Source: Dehalococcoidia bacterium
Lineage (GTDB): Bacteria > Chloroflexota > Dehalococcoidia > Dehalococcoidales > UBA3254
NCBI GenBank assembly: GCA_030691835.1
Contig: JAUYDO010000234.1
Location: 1 to 8,913 of the forward strand
Reading direction: 5' to 3'
DNA length: 8,913 nt
The notes beneath the pieces were generated by a model, which made no database searches, was not told where the DNA came from, and worked only from the letters and a program-made list of their open reading frames with translations. The position numbers were made by a program, and so were the translations under genes. Shown piece by piece: positions 1-5,951 of the stretch. Positions within the stretch are counted from its first letter, which is position 1, and each line of letters begins with the position of its first letter.

Positions 1-1
1 A

Positions 2-820
2 CCCCTGCCCGTCTCTGCCTTATTAAAGAGGCACAAACTTGCGCCAAAGGACTTCGTCAGAGCGGTCTTCTGCGCTCCTGATGCCCGCAGGCATCGGGAG
101 ATGGCGGGCAAGCTGGGCTTGGACCTGGCTCAGGTACAGGAGCCGATGTTCGGTCAAGTGGGAGATACCGGAGCCGCCTTCAGCCTGATACTGCTTGCGG
201 CGGCGCTGGAAAACATGAAAGCGGGTGATAAGCTCCTTCTGGCAAGTTACGGCAGTGGCGCCGATGCGTTTCTGCTCGAAGGCGTTAAGGAGCTAAAGCC
301 CTGGCGCGCGGTAAAGAGCTATGTAGAGTCGAAGAAGGTGATAAAGGACTACAAGAAGTATCTGGGATGGCGTGAGCTTGTAGACATGGTAACCGGGCGC
401 CGGCGCCCGGAAACTCCCACACCTTCAGCCTCTGCGATATGGCGGGAGAGGGACAAGAATATCCGGCTCCATGGCGTGAAGTGCCGCCAGTGCGGCACGG
501 TGCAGTACCCGCCACAGAGGGTGTGCGTTAAATGTCACGCCAGGGACGATTTCGAGAGCTACAGGTTTTCGGACAGGCGGGCAAAGCTATTTACCTATAC
601 CCTGGACTGCGCCAGCCCGACCCCTGAACCGCCGGTGGGGCTGGCGGTGATAGACTTCGAGGGCGGTGGGCGCATGTGGGTCTATCTGACCGATAAAGAC
701 GAAGACGAGATTGAGATAGGTATGCCGCTGGAGATGAGCTTCAGGAAGCTGTTCACCGCGGAGGGCGTGCACAACTACTACTGGAAGGCTGTGCCCGTCA
801 GGGTACGGGAGAGCGGGTGA
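2..820 (+). CDS. HMG-CoA-synthase/KAS-III-like protein fused to a C-terminal zinc-ribbon/OB-fold (DUF35) domain, 5' end missing
   Basis: The frame is open from the first bases of the window, so the N-terminus and most of the thiolase-fold domain, including the nucleophilic Cys, lie outside. The ATG at 101 is internal, because family-like sequence continues upstream of it (LLKRHKLAPKDFVRAVF). The visible first part, to about base 345, resembles the C-terminal half of archaeal-type HMG-CoA synthase: a GQVGDTGAAFSL segment and an SYGSGADAF segment. After a linker comes a rubredoxin-like zinc ribbon, C-x2-C-x10-C-x2-C, with Cys codons at 482, 491, 524 and 533. An OB-fold half follows (LFTYTLDCASPTPEPPVGLA to the stop). 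In archaea, separate HMG-CoA synthase, thiolase and DUF35 proteins form one complex with a shared CoA site; here two of the three appear to be one chain. The stop codon shares one base with the next gene, the thiolase, which supports a joint function in acetoacetyl/HMG-type acyl-CoA condensation. The actual acyl substrate is unknown. Confidence is high for the architecture and moderate for the reaction. Confidence 0.85.
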   Translation, partial: PLPVSALLKRHKLAPKDFVRAVFCAPDARRHREMAGKLGLDLAQVQEPMFGQVGDTGAAFSLILLAAALENMKAGDKLLLASYGSGADAFLLEGVKELKPWRAVKSYVESKKVIKDYKKYLGWRELVDMVTGRRRPETPTPSASAIWRERDKNIRLHGVKCRQCGTVQYPPQRVCVKCHARDDFESYRFSDRRAKLFTYTLDCASPTPEPPVGLAVIDFEGGGRMWVYLTDKDEDEIEIGMPLEMSFRKLFTAEGVHNYYWKAVPVRVRESG

Positions 821-2010
821 TGGAGAGCATAAGGGACAGGGCTGCCATAATCGGGATGGGCTGTACTAAGTTCGGGGAGCGCTGGGACACGGGCGTCGAA
901 GACCTGATTGTGGAGGCGGCTTTTGAGGCGTTCGAGGACGCCGGCATAAAGCCCGGTGATGTGCAGGCGGCGTGGCTTGCCTCCAGCTTCAGCGCGCACC
1001 GGGGCACGCCTATTGCCGAGTCGCTTAAGATGGGCGGAATCCCGTATACCCGGATAGAGAACGCCTGCGCCGCCGGACTGGATGTATTCCGCAATGCCGC
1101 TTACGCCGTAGCCGCCGGGGTCTATGATATAGTTATGGCTTGCGGCGTGGAGAAGCTGAAGGACTACGGATTTTCCGGGCTTCCGGTGTCGCCGCCTGCC
1201 TATGCCGAGCTGGCATTGAGCCAGACCAGACCGTCTACCCCAATGCCGGCGCAGTTCGCTCTGGCGGCTAACAGGTACTTCTATCACTACGGTATAGACT
1301 ATGCGGAGGGTAAGAGGGCACTGGCGCGCATTGCCGTCAAGAACCATCACAACGGCACGCTGAGCCCCAAAGCCCATTTCCGCCGTGAGATAACGCTGGA
1401 GACCGCCATAAATGCACCCATGGTCGCTAAGCCGCTGGGTCTGTATGACTGCTGTGGGGTGAGCGATGGCTGTGCCGTGGCAATCATCACCAGACCTGAA
1501 ATAGCCCGGAAGTTCAGGGATGATTATGTCCTGCTGAAGGGGCTGGGGGTAGCTGGCGGTGATGAGTACGCCGCAATCCCCTCGGATTTTGACTGGGTGC
1601 ACTGGGAAGAGAACCTGGCGGCGGCTAAAATAGCTTACCGCGAGGCTGGCATCACCAATCCCCGTGAGCAGATAGACTGCGCCCAGGTGCACGATTGCTT
1701 CACCATCAATGAGCTTATAACGTATGAAGATTTGGGATTCAGCGAAAGAGGCAAATCGATAGAAGACCTGAATAGCGGCTTTTTTGACCTGGATGGTGGT
1801 CTACCGGTCAACACCGATGGCGGGTTGAAGTGTTTCGGGCATCCCATCGGCGCTACGGGGCTGAGGATGATTTACGAGATTTACAAACAGCTACAGGGCA
1901 AGGCTGAGAAGCGCCAGCTAAAGGATGTTAAGCTGGGGCTGGCGCATAACATCGGCGGCTGGCCCGGCGCTTTCACCGCCGCCGTAGCCATCTTCGGCCG
2001 TGAAGAATAG
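820..2010 (+). CDS. Thiolase family protein (SCP2/acetyl-CoA C-acetyltransferase type)
   Basis: A 396-residue protein of normal length for a thiolase. It should condense or cleave acyl-CoA (acetoacetyl-CoA thiolase or a related beta-ketothiolase) in the cytoplasm. Visible landmarks, numbered from the ATG at 820: RAAIIGMGCTKFGER near the N-terminus, typical of SCP-x-like thiolases; the nucleophile Cys83 in ENACAAGLD; an HDCF motif at His291-Cys293; and GHPIGATG with His341. The HDCF form, in place of the C-terminal CxG of classical thiolases, marks the SCP2-like branch. ATG 820 overlaps the upstream TGA (TGATG) and has a GGAG-like ribosome site at 808-811, 8 bases away. A GTG at 817 is directly in front and in frame, so the start could be one codon earlier. 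Coupling to the HMGCS-DUF35 fusion suggests a two-enzyme complex that hands over acetoacetyl-CoA. No further gene follows on this strand before the convergent TRAP operon, so this is probably the operon end. Confidence 0.9.
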   Translation: MESIRDRAAIIGMGCTKFGERWDTGVEDLIVEAAFEAFEDAGIKPGDVQAAWLASSFSAHRGTPIAESLKMGGIPYTRIENACAAGLDVFRNAAYAVAAGVYDIVMACGVEKLKDYGFSGLPVSPPAYAELALSQTRPSTPMPAQFALAANRYFYHYGIDYAEGKRALARIAVKNHHNGTLSPKAHFRREITLETAINAPMVAKPLGLYDCCGVSDGCAVAIITRPEIARKFRDDYVLLKGLGVAGGDEYAAIPSDFDWVHWEENLAAAKIAYREAGITNPREQIDCAQVHDCFTINELITYEDLGFSERGKSIEDLNSGFFDLDGGLPVNTDGGLKCFGHPIGATGLRMIYEIYKQLQGKAEKRQLKDVKLGLAHNIGGWPGAFTAAVAIFGREE

Positions 2011-2037
2011 CTAACGTGGTACTGAGTTACAAGAGGA

Positions 2038-2078
2038 ATTTTCATGCCGATTTCATCGGCACCACGAAGTATGAAAAT
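2038..2078 (+). terminator. Two-level stem-loop just downstream of the thiolase gene, possible terminator
   Basis: An 8-bp outer stem (ATTTTCAT at 2038-2045 with ATGAAAAT at 2071-2078) encloses a 6-bp inner hairpin (GCCGAT 2046-2051, loop TTC, ATCGGC 2055-2060). It begins 28 bases after the thiolase stop. The 3' side runs into A/T-rich sequence but has no clean T-tract, so intrinsic termination is only a possibility. Confidence 0.35.
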
Positions 2079-2125
2079 AATATTAACAGAAAAGGTGGTC
2101 GAGGAGTCCACCTCAGGCGGATGCT

Positions 2126-2165
2126 CCCGTATCAAGTCTTGTCCCGTACTTGATACGGGAACGGG
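2126..2165. repeat. Palindromic repeat module R1, copy A
   Basis: A 40-base unit that recurs at 4285-4324 with a single mismatch (T at 2150, A at 4309) and partially at 4368-4395. It is built around an inverted repeat: 13 bp from 2125-2137 (TCCCGTATCAAGT) pair perfectly with 2148-2160, around a 10-base loop CTTGTCCCGT. It lies in the gap between the convergent thiolase and TRAP genes and is not coding. It looks like a small dispersed palindromic element (REP- or MITE-like). No transposase or target duplication is visible. Confidence 0.8.
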
Positions 2166-2214
2166 AATCCACCCCACCCTCTCACCGGTAGACCCCTGCT
2201 TTCGCAGGGGTGAC
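2162..2214 (-). repeat. Hairpin repeat module R2, copy A (uninterrupted form)
   Basis: Read on the minus strand this module runs from GTCACCCC (2214 downwards) to GGATTCCCG. It contains an 8-bp stem (2192-2199 with 2204-2211) closed by a GAAA tetraloop on that strand, then a G-rich tail ending GTGGATTCCCG. A second copy lies at 4353-4428 in the opposite orientation, where the loop is interrupted by a 23-base insert. The hairpin lies between two convergent genes and may help to end transcription, although no T-tract follows. It resembles the very common GTCA-stem-loop-GGATTCC type intergenic repeats of many bacterial genomes; that resemblance is from memory. Confidence 0.7.
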
Positions 2215-2278
2215 AAAAATTAGTATTTATGATTTGTTTCTGTCCCATACGCAAGTATTTATGTCATCACGTATAATT

Positions 2279-4234
2279 CTATTCCATCATATTGGGCAGG
2301 AACATGACAATCTGTGGCAATGCTGTCAATATAGCCACGCGGATAATATCGCCAATGAGGAAAGGCACTATGCCTCTGAATATACTCTGCATTGGCACAT
2401 CCCTGGCAACCCCATAGATGATGTATACGTTCATCCCCACTGGCGGAGTAATGACTCCTATTTCACACATGGTCACTATCATTATTCCGAACCATATCGG
2501 GTCAAAACCGAGAGCCACAATCAGCGGGAAGAAAATAGGCACTGTAATCAATATCATTGCGGTAGAGCTCATGATACAGCCGAGGAAGAGATAGACCAGG
2601 TAAATCGCCCCCAAAATAATATAGCGGTTCAAATTAAGGTCGGAAACAAAACTGGTCAAAGCAAAAGGCAGTCTGGTTACCGATAGGAAATAGCCAAAAA
2701 TCATAGCCGCAAACAGAATAAAAAAGGTCATGGCCGAAGTTTCCCCCGTGTCCATGAAGCTGGCAGTCAGGTTTTTCCGGGTCAGCTTCTTCTTGCCCAG
2801 AGCAAAAAGGAATGTGCCCATTGCCCCGATGCCAGCCGCCTCATTAGGACTGAATATACCGGTATATATGCCACCCATGACCAGCAGGAATAGCACTAAT
2901 ACAGGCCAGATACCCTTGAGCGAAACAACCTTTTCATGGAGGGTGGTCCTGGCACCTTGCGGACCCAAAAGCGGATTGCGTCTGCAAAGGAAGTAAATAA
3001 TAACTGTATAGATAATAGCCTCAAGGATTCCAGGGATAAAACCCCCAAGAAAAAGTTTGCCTATTGACTGCTGGGTCATAATGCCATAGATGACCAGGAT
3101 TACACTGGGTGGTATCAGGATGCCGATGGTGCCTCCGGCGGCGATGACGCCAGTAGCGAGTGCATCACTATACCCGTGTCTCTTCATTTCTGGCAGAGAT
3201 ACAGCTCCAAGGGTAGCCGCAGTAGCCAGGCTGGAGCCAGAGATAGCGGCAAAACCGGCGCAGGCGCCGACTGTTGCTATAGCCAGACCACCCGGCAGAC
3301 GACCGAGCCACTTATAGGCGGCCCAATACAGGTCTGTACTTATCCCCGAGTATAAGGCAAATTCTCCCATGATTATGAACAGGGGAACCACGCTCATGTT
3401 ATAAGAAGCTATGGTGGAATAAGGGACTGTGCCCAGGAGTCCAAGACCGGCACCGCTTGACAGAAAAGCCATTCCCAGAAAGCCCACCAGCCCCAGGACC
3501 AGGCCGACATGCAGTCCTGAAAACAGCAGTACTATGAGAAGGACTATGCCGACCAATCCGAAGGAAGATGCGCCCATGCTCCACGGCAAATATTGACCGA
3601 AATACATGGCAACGCCCAATAGCAGTACAACTGCGCTTCCCGTGAAAAACCACAGCCAGGACATGCTGCTTTCTTTCACCGCTCTGGCTACTGATTCAAC
3701 CAGGTCGCGTAAGAATATTAAAGTAATTATTATACTGCCGATGAACACGACCCATACAAAGGGATAGACAGGAATACGGAGCACCGAGGAATAGGAACCG
3801 CTGTTATACATGACCCCTGCTTGAACAGCGCTCTGCCAGCTCATCAAAGAAAAAAATACTACCCCGATGAGCATAATCACGCTATCAAAGATTAGCTGAG
3901 TCCTTTTGGGGAGCAGTGCTGTGCCGGCAGTTACCCTGATGTGACCTTTCTTAAACGCGCAGTAAGCCAGAGTCAGGGCGACGGAAATAGCCATTAAGTA
4001 TTCGGTAATCTCCAGACCACCAGCTATAGGGCGATTAAAGAAATAGCGGAGCACAACATCTACAAATGTGAGGAACATCATTACGATGATTGCACTACCG
4101 CCTACAAAGCCTGCCCAGCGGCTCAGGAGATTTATTACCTTGTTCATTACGGCTGGTGCACCTATTTTTGCACCAGCCGCTGGTACTGTCAGGTTGGTCC
4201 CATCTCCTGCTATATTAATAGTTGTGTCTGACAC
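2279..4234 (-). CDS. dctQM: TRAP transporter fused permease, DctQ-DctM (small plus large membrane subunits)
   Basis: A 651-residue integral membrane protein that couples a cation gradient to uptake of an organic anion delivered by the periplasmic binding protein encoded upstream. Residues 39-183 form the four-helix DctQ part (FVDVVLRYFFNRPIAGGLEI, then the characteristic CAFKKGHIRV). Residues 222-651 form the DctM part, with the family's PLFIIMGEFALYSGI near 284-298, GGTIGILIPPS at 368-378 and GVITPPVGMNVY at 593-604. The linker near 192-212 is itself hydrophobic, as in natural QM fusions. The start is GTG at 4234, chosen because a strong GGAGGA site lies 7 bases upstream. A later in-frame ATG at residue 30 would keep all of DctQ but has no such evidence. 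Residues 1-29 form a polar, low-complexity tail. The gene lies 321 bp downstream of dctP on the same strand. Substrate is unknown; the fusion is common in TRAP systems and says nothing about it. Confidence 0.95.
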   Translation of the reverse strand: MSDTTINIAGDGTNLTVPAAGAKIGAPAVMNKVINLLSRWAGFVGGSAIIVMMFLTFVDVVLRYFFNRPIAGGLEITEYLMAISVALTLAYCAFKKGHIRVTAGTALLPKRTQLIFDSVIMLIGVVFFSLMSWQSAVQAGVMYNSGSYSSVLRIPVYPFVWVVFIGSIIITLIFLRDLVESVARAVKESSMSWLWFFTGSAVVLLLGVAMYFGQYLPWSMGASSFGLVGIVLLIVLLFSGLHVGLVLGLVGFLGMAFLSSGAGLGLLGTVPYSTIASYNMSVVPLFIIMGEFALYSGISTDLYWAAYKWLGRLPGGLAIATVGACAGFAAISGSSLATAATLGAVSLPEMKRHGYSDALATGVIAAGGTIGILIPPSVILVIYGIMTQQSIGKLFLGGFIPGILEAIIYTVIIYFLCRRNPLLGPQGARTTLHEKVVSLKGIWPVLVLFLLVMGGIYTGIFSPNEAAGIGAMGTFLFALGKKKLTRKNLTASFMDTGETSAMTFFILFAAMIFGYFLSVTRLPFALTSFVSDLNLNRYIILGAIYLVYLFLGCIMSSTAMILITVPIFFPLIVALGFDPIWFGIMIVTMCEIGVITPPVGMNVYIIYGVARDVPMQSIFRGIVPFLIGDIIRVAILTALPQIVMFLPNMME

Positions 4235-4241
4235 AGGCTAT

Positions 4242-4247
4242 TCCTCC
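4242..4247 (-). promoter_or_regulatory. Ribosome binding site that fixes the GTG start of dctQM
   Basis: The minus strand reads GGAGGA here, 7 bases before GTG at 4234. It is a near-ideal Shine-Dalgarno sequence and favours the GTG over the ATG 29 codons further in. Confidence 0.8.
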
Positions 4248-4284
4248 GAAAATAGCCGTTTGTGCGGCTATCAGCGACCTCACC

Positions 4285-4324
4285 CCCGTATCAAGTCTTG
4301 TCCCGTACATGATACGGGAACGGG
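4285..4324. repeat. Palindromic repeat module R1, copy B
   Basis: It matches copy A (2126-2165) at 39 of 40 bases in the same orientation. The inverted repeat here is CCCGTATCA (4285-4293) with TGATACGGG (4310-4318). Five C (4283-4287) could also pair with the CGGGG at 4321-4325 in an alternative fold. It lies in the leader of dctQM, about 50-90 bases upstream of its start codon, so if transcribed from dctP it would be in the mRNA between the two genes. Confidence 0.8.
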
Positions 4325-4352
4325 GCAAGCTCTGCCTTCTCCTAAACCTTTT

Positions 4353-4428
4353 GTCACCCCCGCGAAACTTGTCCTGTACCTGATACGGGAGCGGGGGTCT
4401 ACCGGAGTGTGGGAGGGGTGGATTCCCG
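4353..4428 (+). repeat. Hairpin repeat module R2, copy B, with a 23-base piece of R1 inserted in its loop
   Basis: GTCACCCCCGCGAAA (4353-4367) and GCGGGGGTCTACCGG (4391-4405) match the two halves of R2 copy A. The match continues through to GGTGGATTCCCG. In copy A these halves are contiguous; here they are separated by 4368-4390 (CTTGTCCTGTAC then CTGATACGGGA). That insert, with the following bases, matches the second half of R1 at 25 of 28 positions over 4368-4395. The stem differs from copy A by a paired change (T:A to C:G), so base pairing is conserved. The module lies between dctP and dctQM. Confidence 0.7.
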
Positions 4429-4475
4429 GGTCCCCCGAGCGGAGTCGAGGGCAGGCAAGCCCGAGAACGACAAGG
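4429..4475. repeat. Possible third intergenic repeat, GAGCGGAGTCGAGGG type
   Basis: The stretch CCCCCGAGCGGAGTCGAGGG (4432-4451) resembles a short imperfectly palindromic sequence (CTCCGCTC/GAGCGGAG core) that I recall as recurrent in intergenic regions of many bacterial genomes. It follows directly on R2 copy B and has only one copy in the window, so the call rests on memory and context. Confidence 0.3.
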
Positions 4476-4507
4476 TGATATGGCAGTTATTTCCGTTCTT
4501 CGTTGTA

Positions 4508-4530
4508 GCGCCCCGATGTAATCGGGGCGC
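4508..4530. terminator. Strong hairpin 26 bases downstream of dctP
   Basis: A perfect 10-bp GC-rich stem, GCGCCCCGAT (4508-4517) with ATCGGGGCGC (4521-4530), around a 3-base loop. It lies immediately after the dctP stop and 270 bp before dctQM. On the minus strand (direction of dctP) no U-run follows, so it is more likely an mRNA-stabilising hairpin or a leaky terminator than a full intrinsic terminator. It would fit the usual excess of TRAP binding protein over permease. On the plus strand it is followed by a T-rich stretch (4538-4562), but no plus-strand gene reads into it. Confidence 0.55.
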
Positions 4531-4555
4531 AGGGATTCCTTTTGAAGTTTTTATT

Positions 4556-5731
4556 CTATTTTATGCGATATTTCTCAGCCAGGCTTAATATCTCTTTTAG
4601 AATTTCATCCGCCGGAGCGCCCTTAGCTTTTGCATCAGCCGCCCACTTGTCCCACACAGGTTTGGCAGCTTCCTGCCATTTAGCCTTGTCCGCGTCTGAA
4701 AGCTCTATAATCTCAGCGCCACGCTTCTTAAGTTCCGCCCTGCACGGAGCTTCCTCATCATCCATAGCCTTGGCAACCTGGGTACCAGCCTCTAGACCGC
4801 TGACGCTCTCAATCGCTTTCTGGATGTCAGGAGGTAGACTCTTCCATTTGCTGAGGTTCATTATTGTGAAAAACGCACCGGTATACCAATTGGATACGGT
4901 TATAAACTTCGCCTGTTCGTAGAGTCTCCTCCCCATGGTACCTTCCCAGTTCATCGCGTACCCATCTATTACACCTTTTTGCATCGAATCGTAAATGTCG
5001 GCCGGGGACAGGCTCAGCGGAACGGCACCCAGTCTCTTCATGTAGTCCGTGGTATAGCTACCGGTTATTCTTAGCTTTAATCCCTTAAGGTCCTCCAAAG
5101 TGCGAACAGGCTTCTTACTGGTGGCGATAAAAGCCGGGTCCTGAGCATTAAAAGCCAGAACTTTTACATCGGCAAACTCAGCCTGCATCTGCGGATATTT
5201 ATTGAAGGTCTCCCAGAGGATACGGGTGGCACTCTGCCCGGTGTGGCTTTGTGTCAAAGATGGGAGGAAATTGACCTCCAGGATGGGGAAGCGCCCCGGG
5301 AATAGACCCACGAATGCCCATCCAATGTCGGTGATGCCGCTCTTCACCGCCTCATAGGTGTCCTTACCGAGGGTCAGAGTCTCGCCGGGGTATATGGTTA
5401 CTTTTACCTTGCCTCCGGTGGCTTTCTCAATCTCTTTTGCGTAGACCTCATGAGCCTTCTTGGCAATGGGTCCCAGGGGTGGTGCATGATAGGCAAATCT
5501 CAATTCAATAGGTTTGGTGACCGCGGGTGCCGGAGTCGAAGTTGGTGCCGGCGCTGGACCTGGGGCAGGTGCCGGAGCAGGAGCCGGGGCTGGTTTTGGT
5601 GCCGGCGCTGTAGCCGGCGCCGGAGCTGGCGCTGGAGCCGGTTGAGCACAAGCTGATAATACAAGGACTACCACCAGCATCACCATTATACAGAGGTAAC
5701 CTGAGACTGAATGTAGATGTCTCTTTTTCAC
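4556..5731 (-). CDS. dctP: TRAP transporter substrate-binding lipoprotein (DctP family)
   Basis: A 391-residue secreted binding protein that captures a small organic anion outside the membrane and delivers it to the DctQM permease. Residues 1-28 form a lipoprotein signal peptide: basic MKKRH start, hydrophobic core, and lipobox LSAC with Cys28 as the lipid attachment site. Residues 29-70 are an almost pure Ala-Pro tether with a few Lys, Gly, Thr and Ser. The binding domain begins near residue 74 (IELRFAYHAPPLGP) and carries typical DctP features: GKVKVTIYPGETL at 107-119, the DLKGLKLRITG segment at 214-224 whose Arg221 corresponds to the conserved Arg that salt-bridges the ligand carboxylate in this family, and SPADIYDSMQKGVIDGY at 242-258. 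The start is GTG at 5731, with an AAAGGAG site (5739-5745 on the minus strand) 7 bases upstream. Expression probably comes from the promoter at 5796-5824. The Arg suggests a carboxylate (or similar anion) ligand; the specific ligand cannot be told. Confidence 0.94.
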   Translation of the reverse strand: MKKRHLHSVSGYLCIMVMLVVVLVLSACAQPAPAPAPAPATAPAPKPAPAPAPAPAPGPAPAPTSTPAPAVTKPIELRFAYHAPPLGPIAKKAHEVYAKEIEKATGGKVKVTIYPGETLTLGKDTYEAVKSGITDIGWAFVGLFPGRFPILEVNFLPSLTQSHTGQSATRILWETFNKYPQMQAEFADVKVLAFNAQDPAFIATSKKPVRTLEDLKGLKLRITGSYTTDYMKRLGAVPLSLSPADIYDSMQKGVIDGYAMNWEGTMGRRLYEQAKFITVSNWYTGAFFTIMNLSKWKSLPPDIQKAIESVSGLEAGTQVAKAMDDEEAPCRAELKKRGAEIIELSDADKAKWQEAAKPVWDKWAADAKAKGAPADEILKEILSLAEKYRIK

Positions 5732-5738
5732 GTCGCCA

Positions 5739-5745
5739 CTCCTTT
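5739..5745 (-). promoter_or_regulatory. Ribosome binding site for the GTG start of dctP
   Basis: The minus strand reads AAAGGAG, 7 bases before GTG at 5731. This places the start directly before a proper lipoprotein signal peptide. Confidence 0.75.
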
Positions 5746-5776
5746 ACAAATTTATTATTCGTAACAGAAAATCGCT

Positions 5777-5824
5777 TTGACAGGTTATGACGTATATGTT
5801 AAGCTAATACGCCATAACTGTCAA
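5777..5824. promoter_or_regulatory. 48-bp imperfect palindrome in the divergent control region, candidate operator
   Basis: The left arm 5777-5795 (TTGACAGGTTATGACGTAT) and the reverse complement of the right arm 5807-5824 (TTGACAGTTATGGCGTAT) agree except for one extra G and one A/G difference. The arms are separated by 11 bases. Each arm begins with TTGACA. The site lies between the TRAP operon and the glycyl radical enzyme gene and overlaps the best dctP promoter. A dimeric regulator bound here could control both directions. The regulator gene is not in the window. Confidence 0.65.
5796..5824 (-). promoter_or_regulatory. Candidate sigma70-type promoter for the TRAP operon
   Basis: On the minus strand: TTGACA (5824-5819), 17-base spacer, TAACAT (5801-5796). 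The -35 is a perfect consensus and the -10 matches at 4 of 6 positions. Transcription would begin near 5788, giving a leader of roughly 57 bases before the dctP GTG. The -35 and the spacer lie inside the palindrome, so the promoter would be blocked or tuned by whatever binds there. Confidence 0.6.
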
Positions 5825-5868
5825 TCCCCGAATTGGCTGGATAGACGCTGTGATTTTTGATTAATAAG

Positions 5869-5874
5869 TATAAT
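5869..5874 (+). promoter_or_regulatory. Candidate -10 element for the glycyl radical enzyme gene
   Basis: A perfect TATAAT lies 77 bases upstream of the ATG in very AT-rich sequence. No good -35 lies 16-18 bases upstream, so an activator or a different sigma factor may be involved, or the match may be chance in AT-rich DNA. The TTGACA at 5777 is too far away to serve it. Confidence 0.3.
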
Positions 5875-5935
5875 TTCCAATACGCAATTAATTGTATTAA
5901 AATAAGAATGCAACATCTACTCCATCAAGATTTTT

Positions 5936-5942
5936 GAGGAGG
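5936..5942 (+). promoter_or_regulatory. Ribosome binding site that fixes the start of the glycyl radical enzyme at 5952
   Basis: GAGGAGG, 9 bases before ATG 5952. A longer reading from TTG at 5934 would place the Shine-Dalgarno inside the coding sequence and is therefore rejected. Confidence 0.85.
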
Positions 5943-5951
5943 TTCGGCGCC

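Noticed and set aside
778..1692. A 304-codon open frame on the minus strand
   Set aside because: It lies entirely antisense to the thiolase gene, which has clear catalytic motifs. The composition (many Arg, Leu, His, Gly) is that of a GC-rich shadow frame.
2210..2686. A 158-codon plus-strand open frame
   Set aside because: It is antisense to the DctM C-terminus, is rich in His, Tyr, Asn and Gln in a way typical of a complement frame, and has no ribosome site or recognisable domain.
2279..4234. Composite transposon carrying the TRAP permease between repeats
   Set aside because: No transposase, no terminal inverted repeats of insertion-sequence type and no target-site duplication are visible; the repeats are small palindromes.
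2126..4428. CRISPR array
   Set aside because: The repeats are few, far apart, palindromic and in mixed orientation, with no regular spacers and no cas genes.
5450..5656. Plus-strand frame rich in Arg, Ser and Trp
   Set aside because: It is the complement of the Ala-Pro tether and neighbouring residues of dctP; a low-complexity shadow, not a gene.
5934..5951. TTG start six codons before the ATG of the radical enzyme
   Set aside because: The codons from TTG on are the Shine-Dalgarno region itself (GAGGAGG); the ATG at 5952 has correct spacing.
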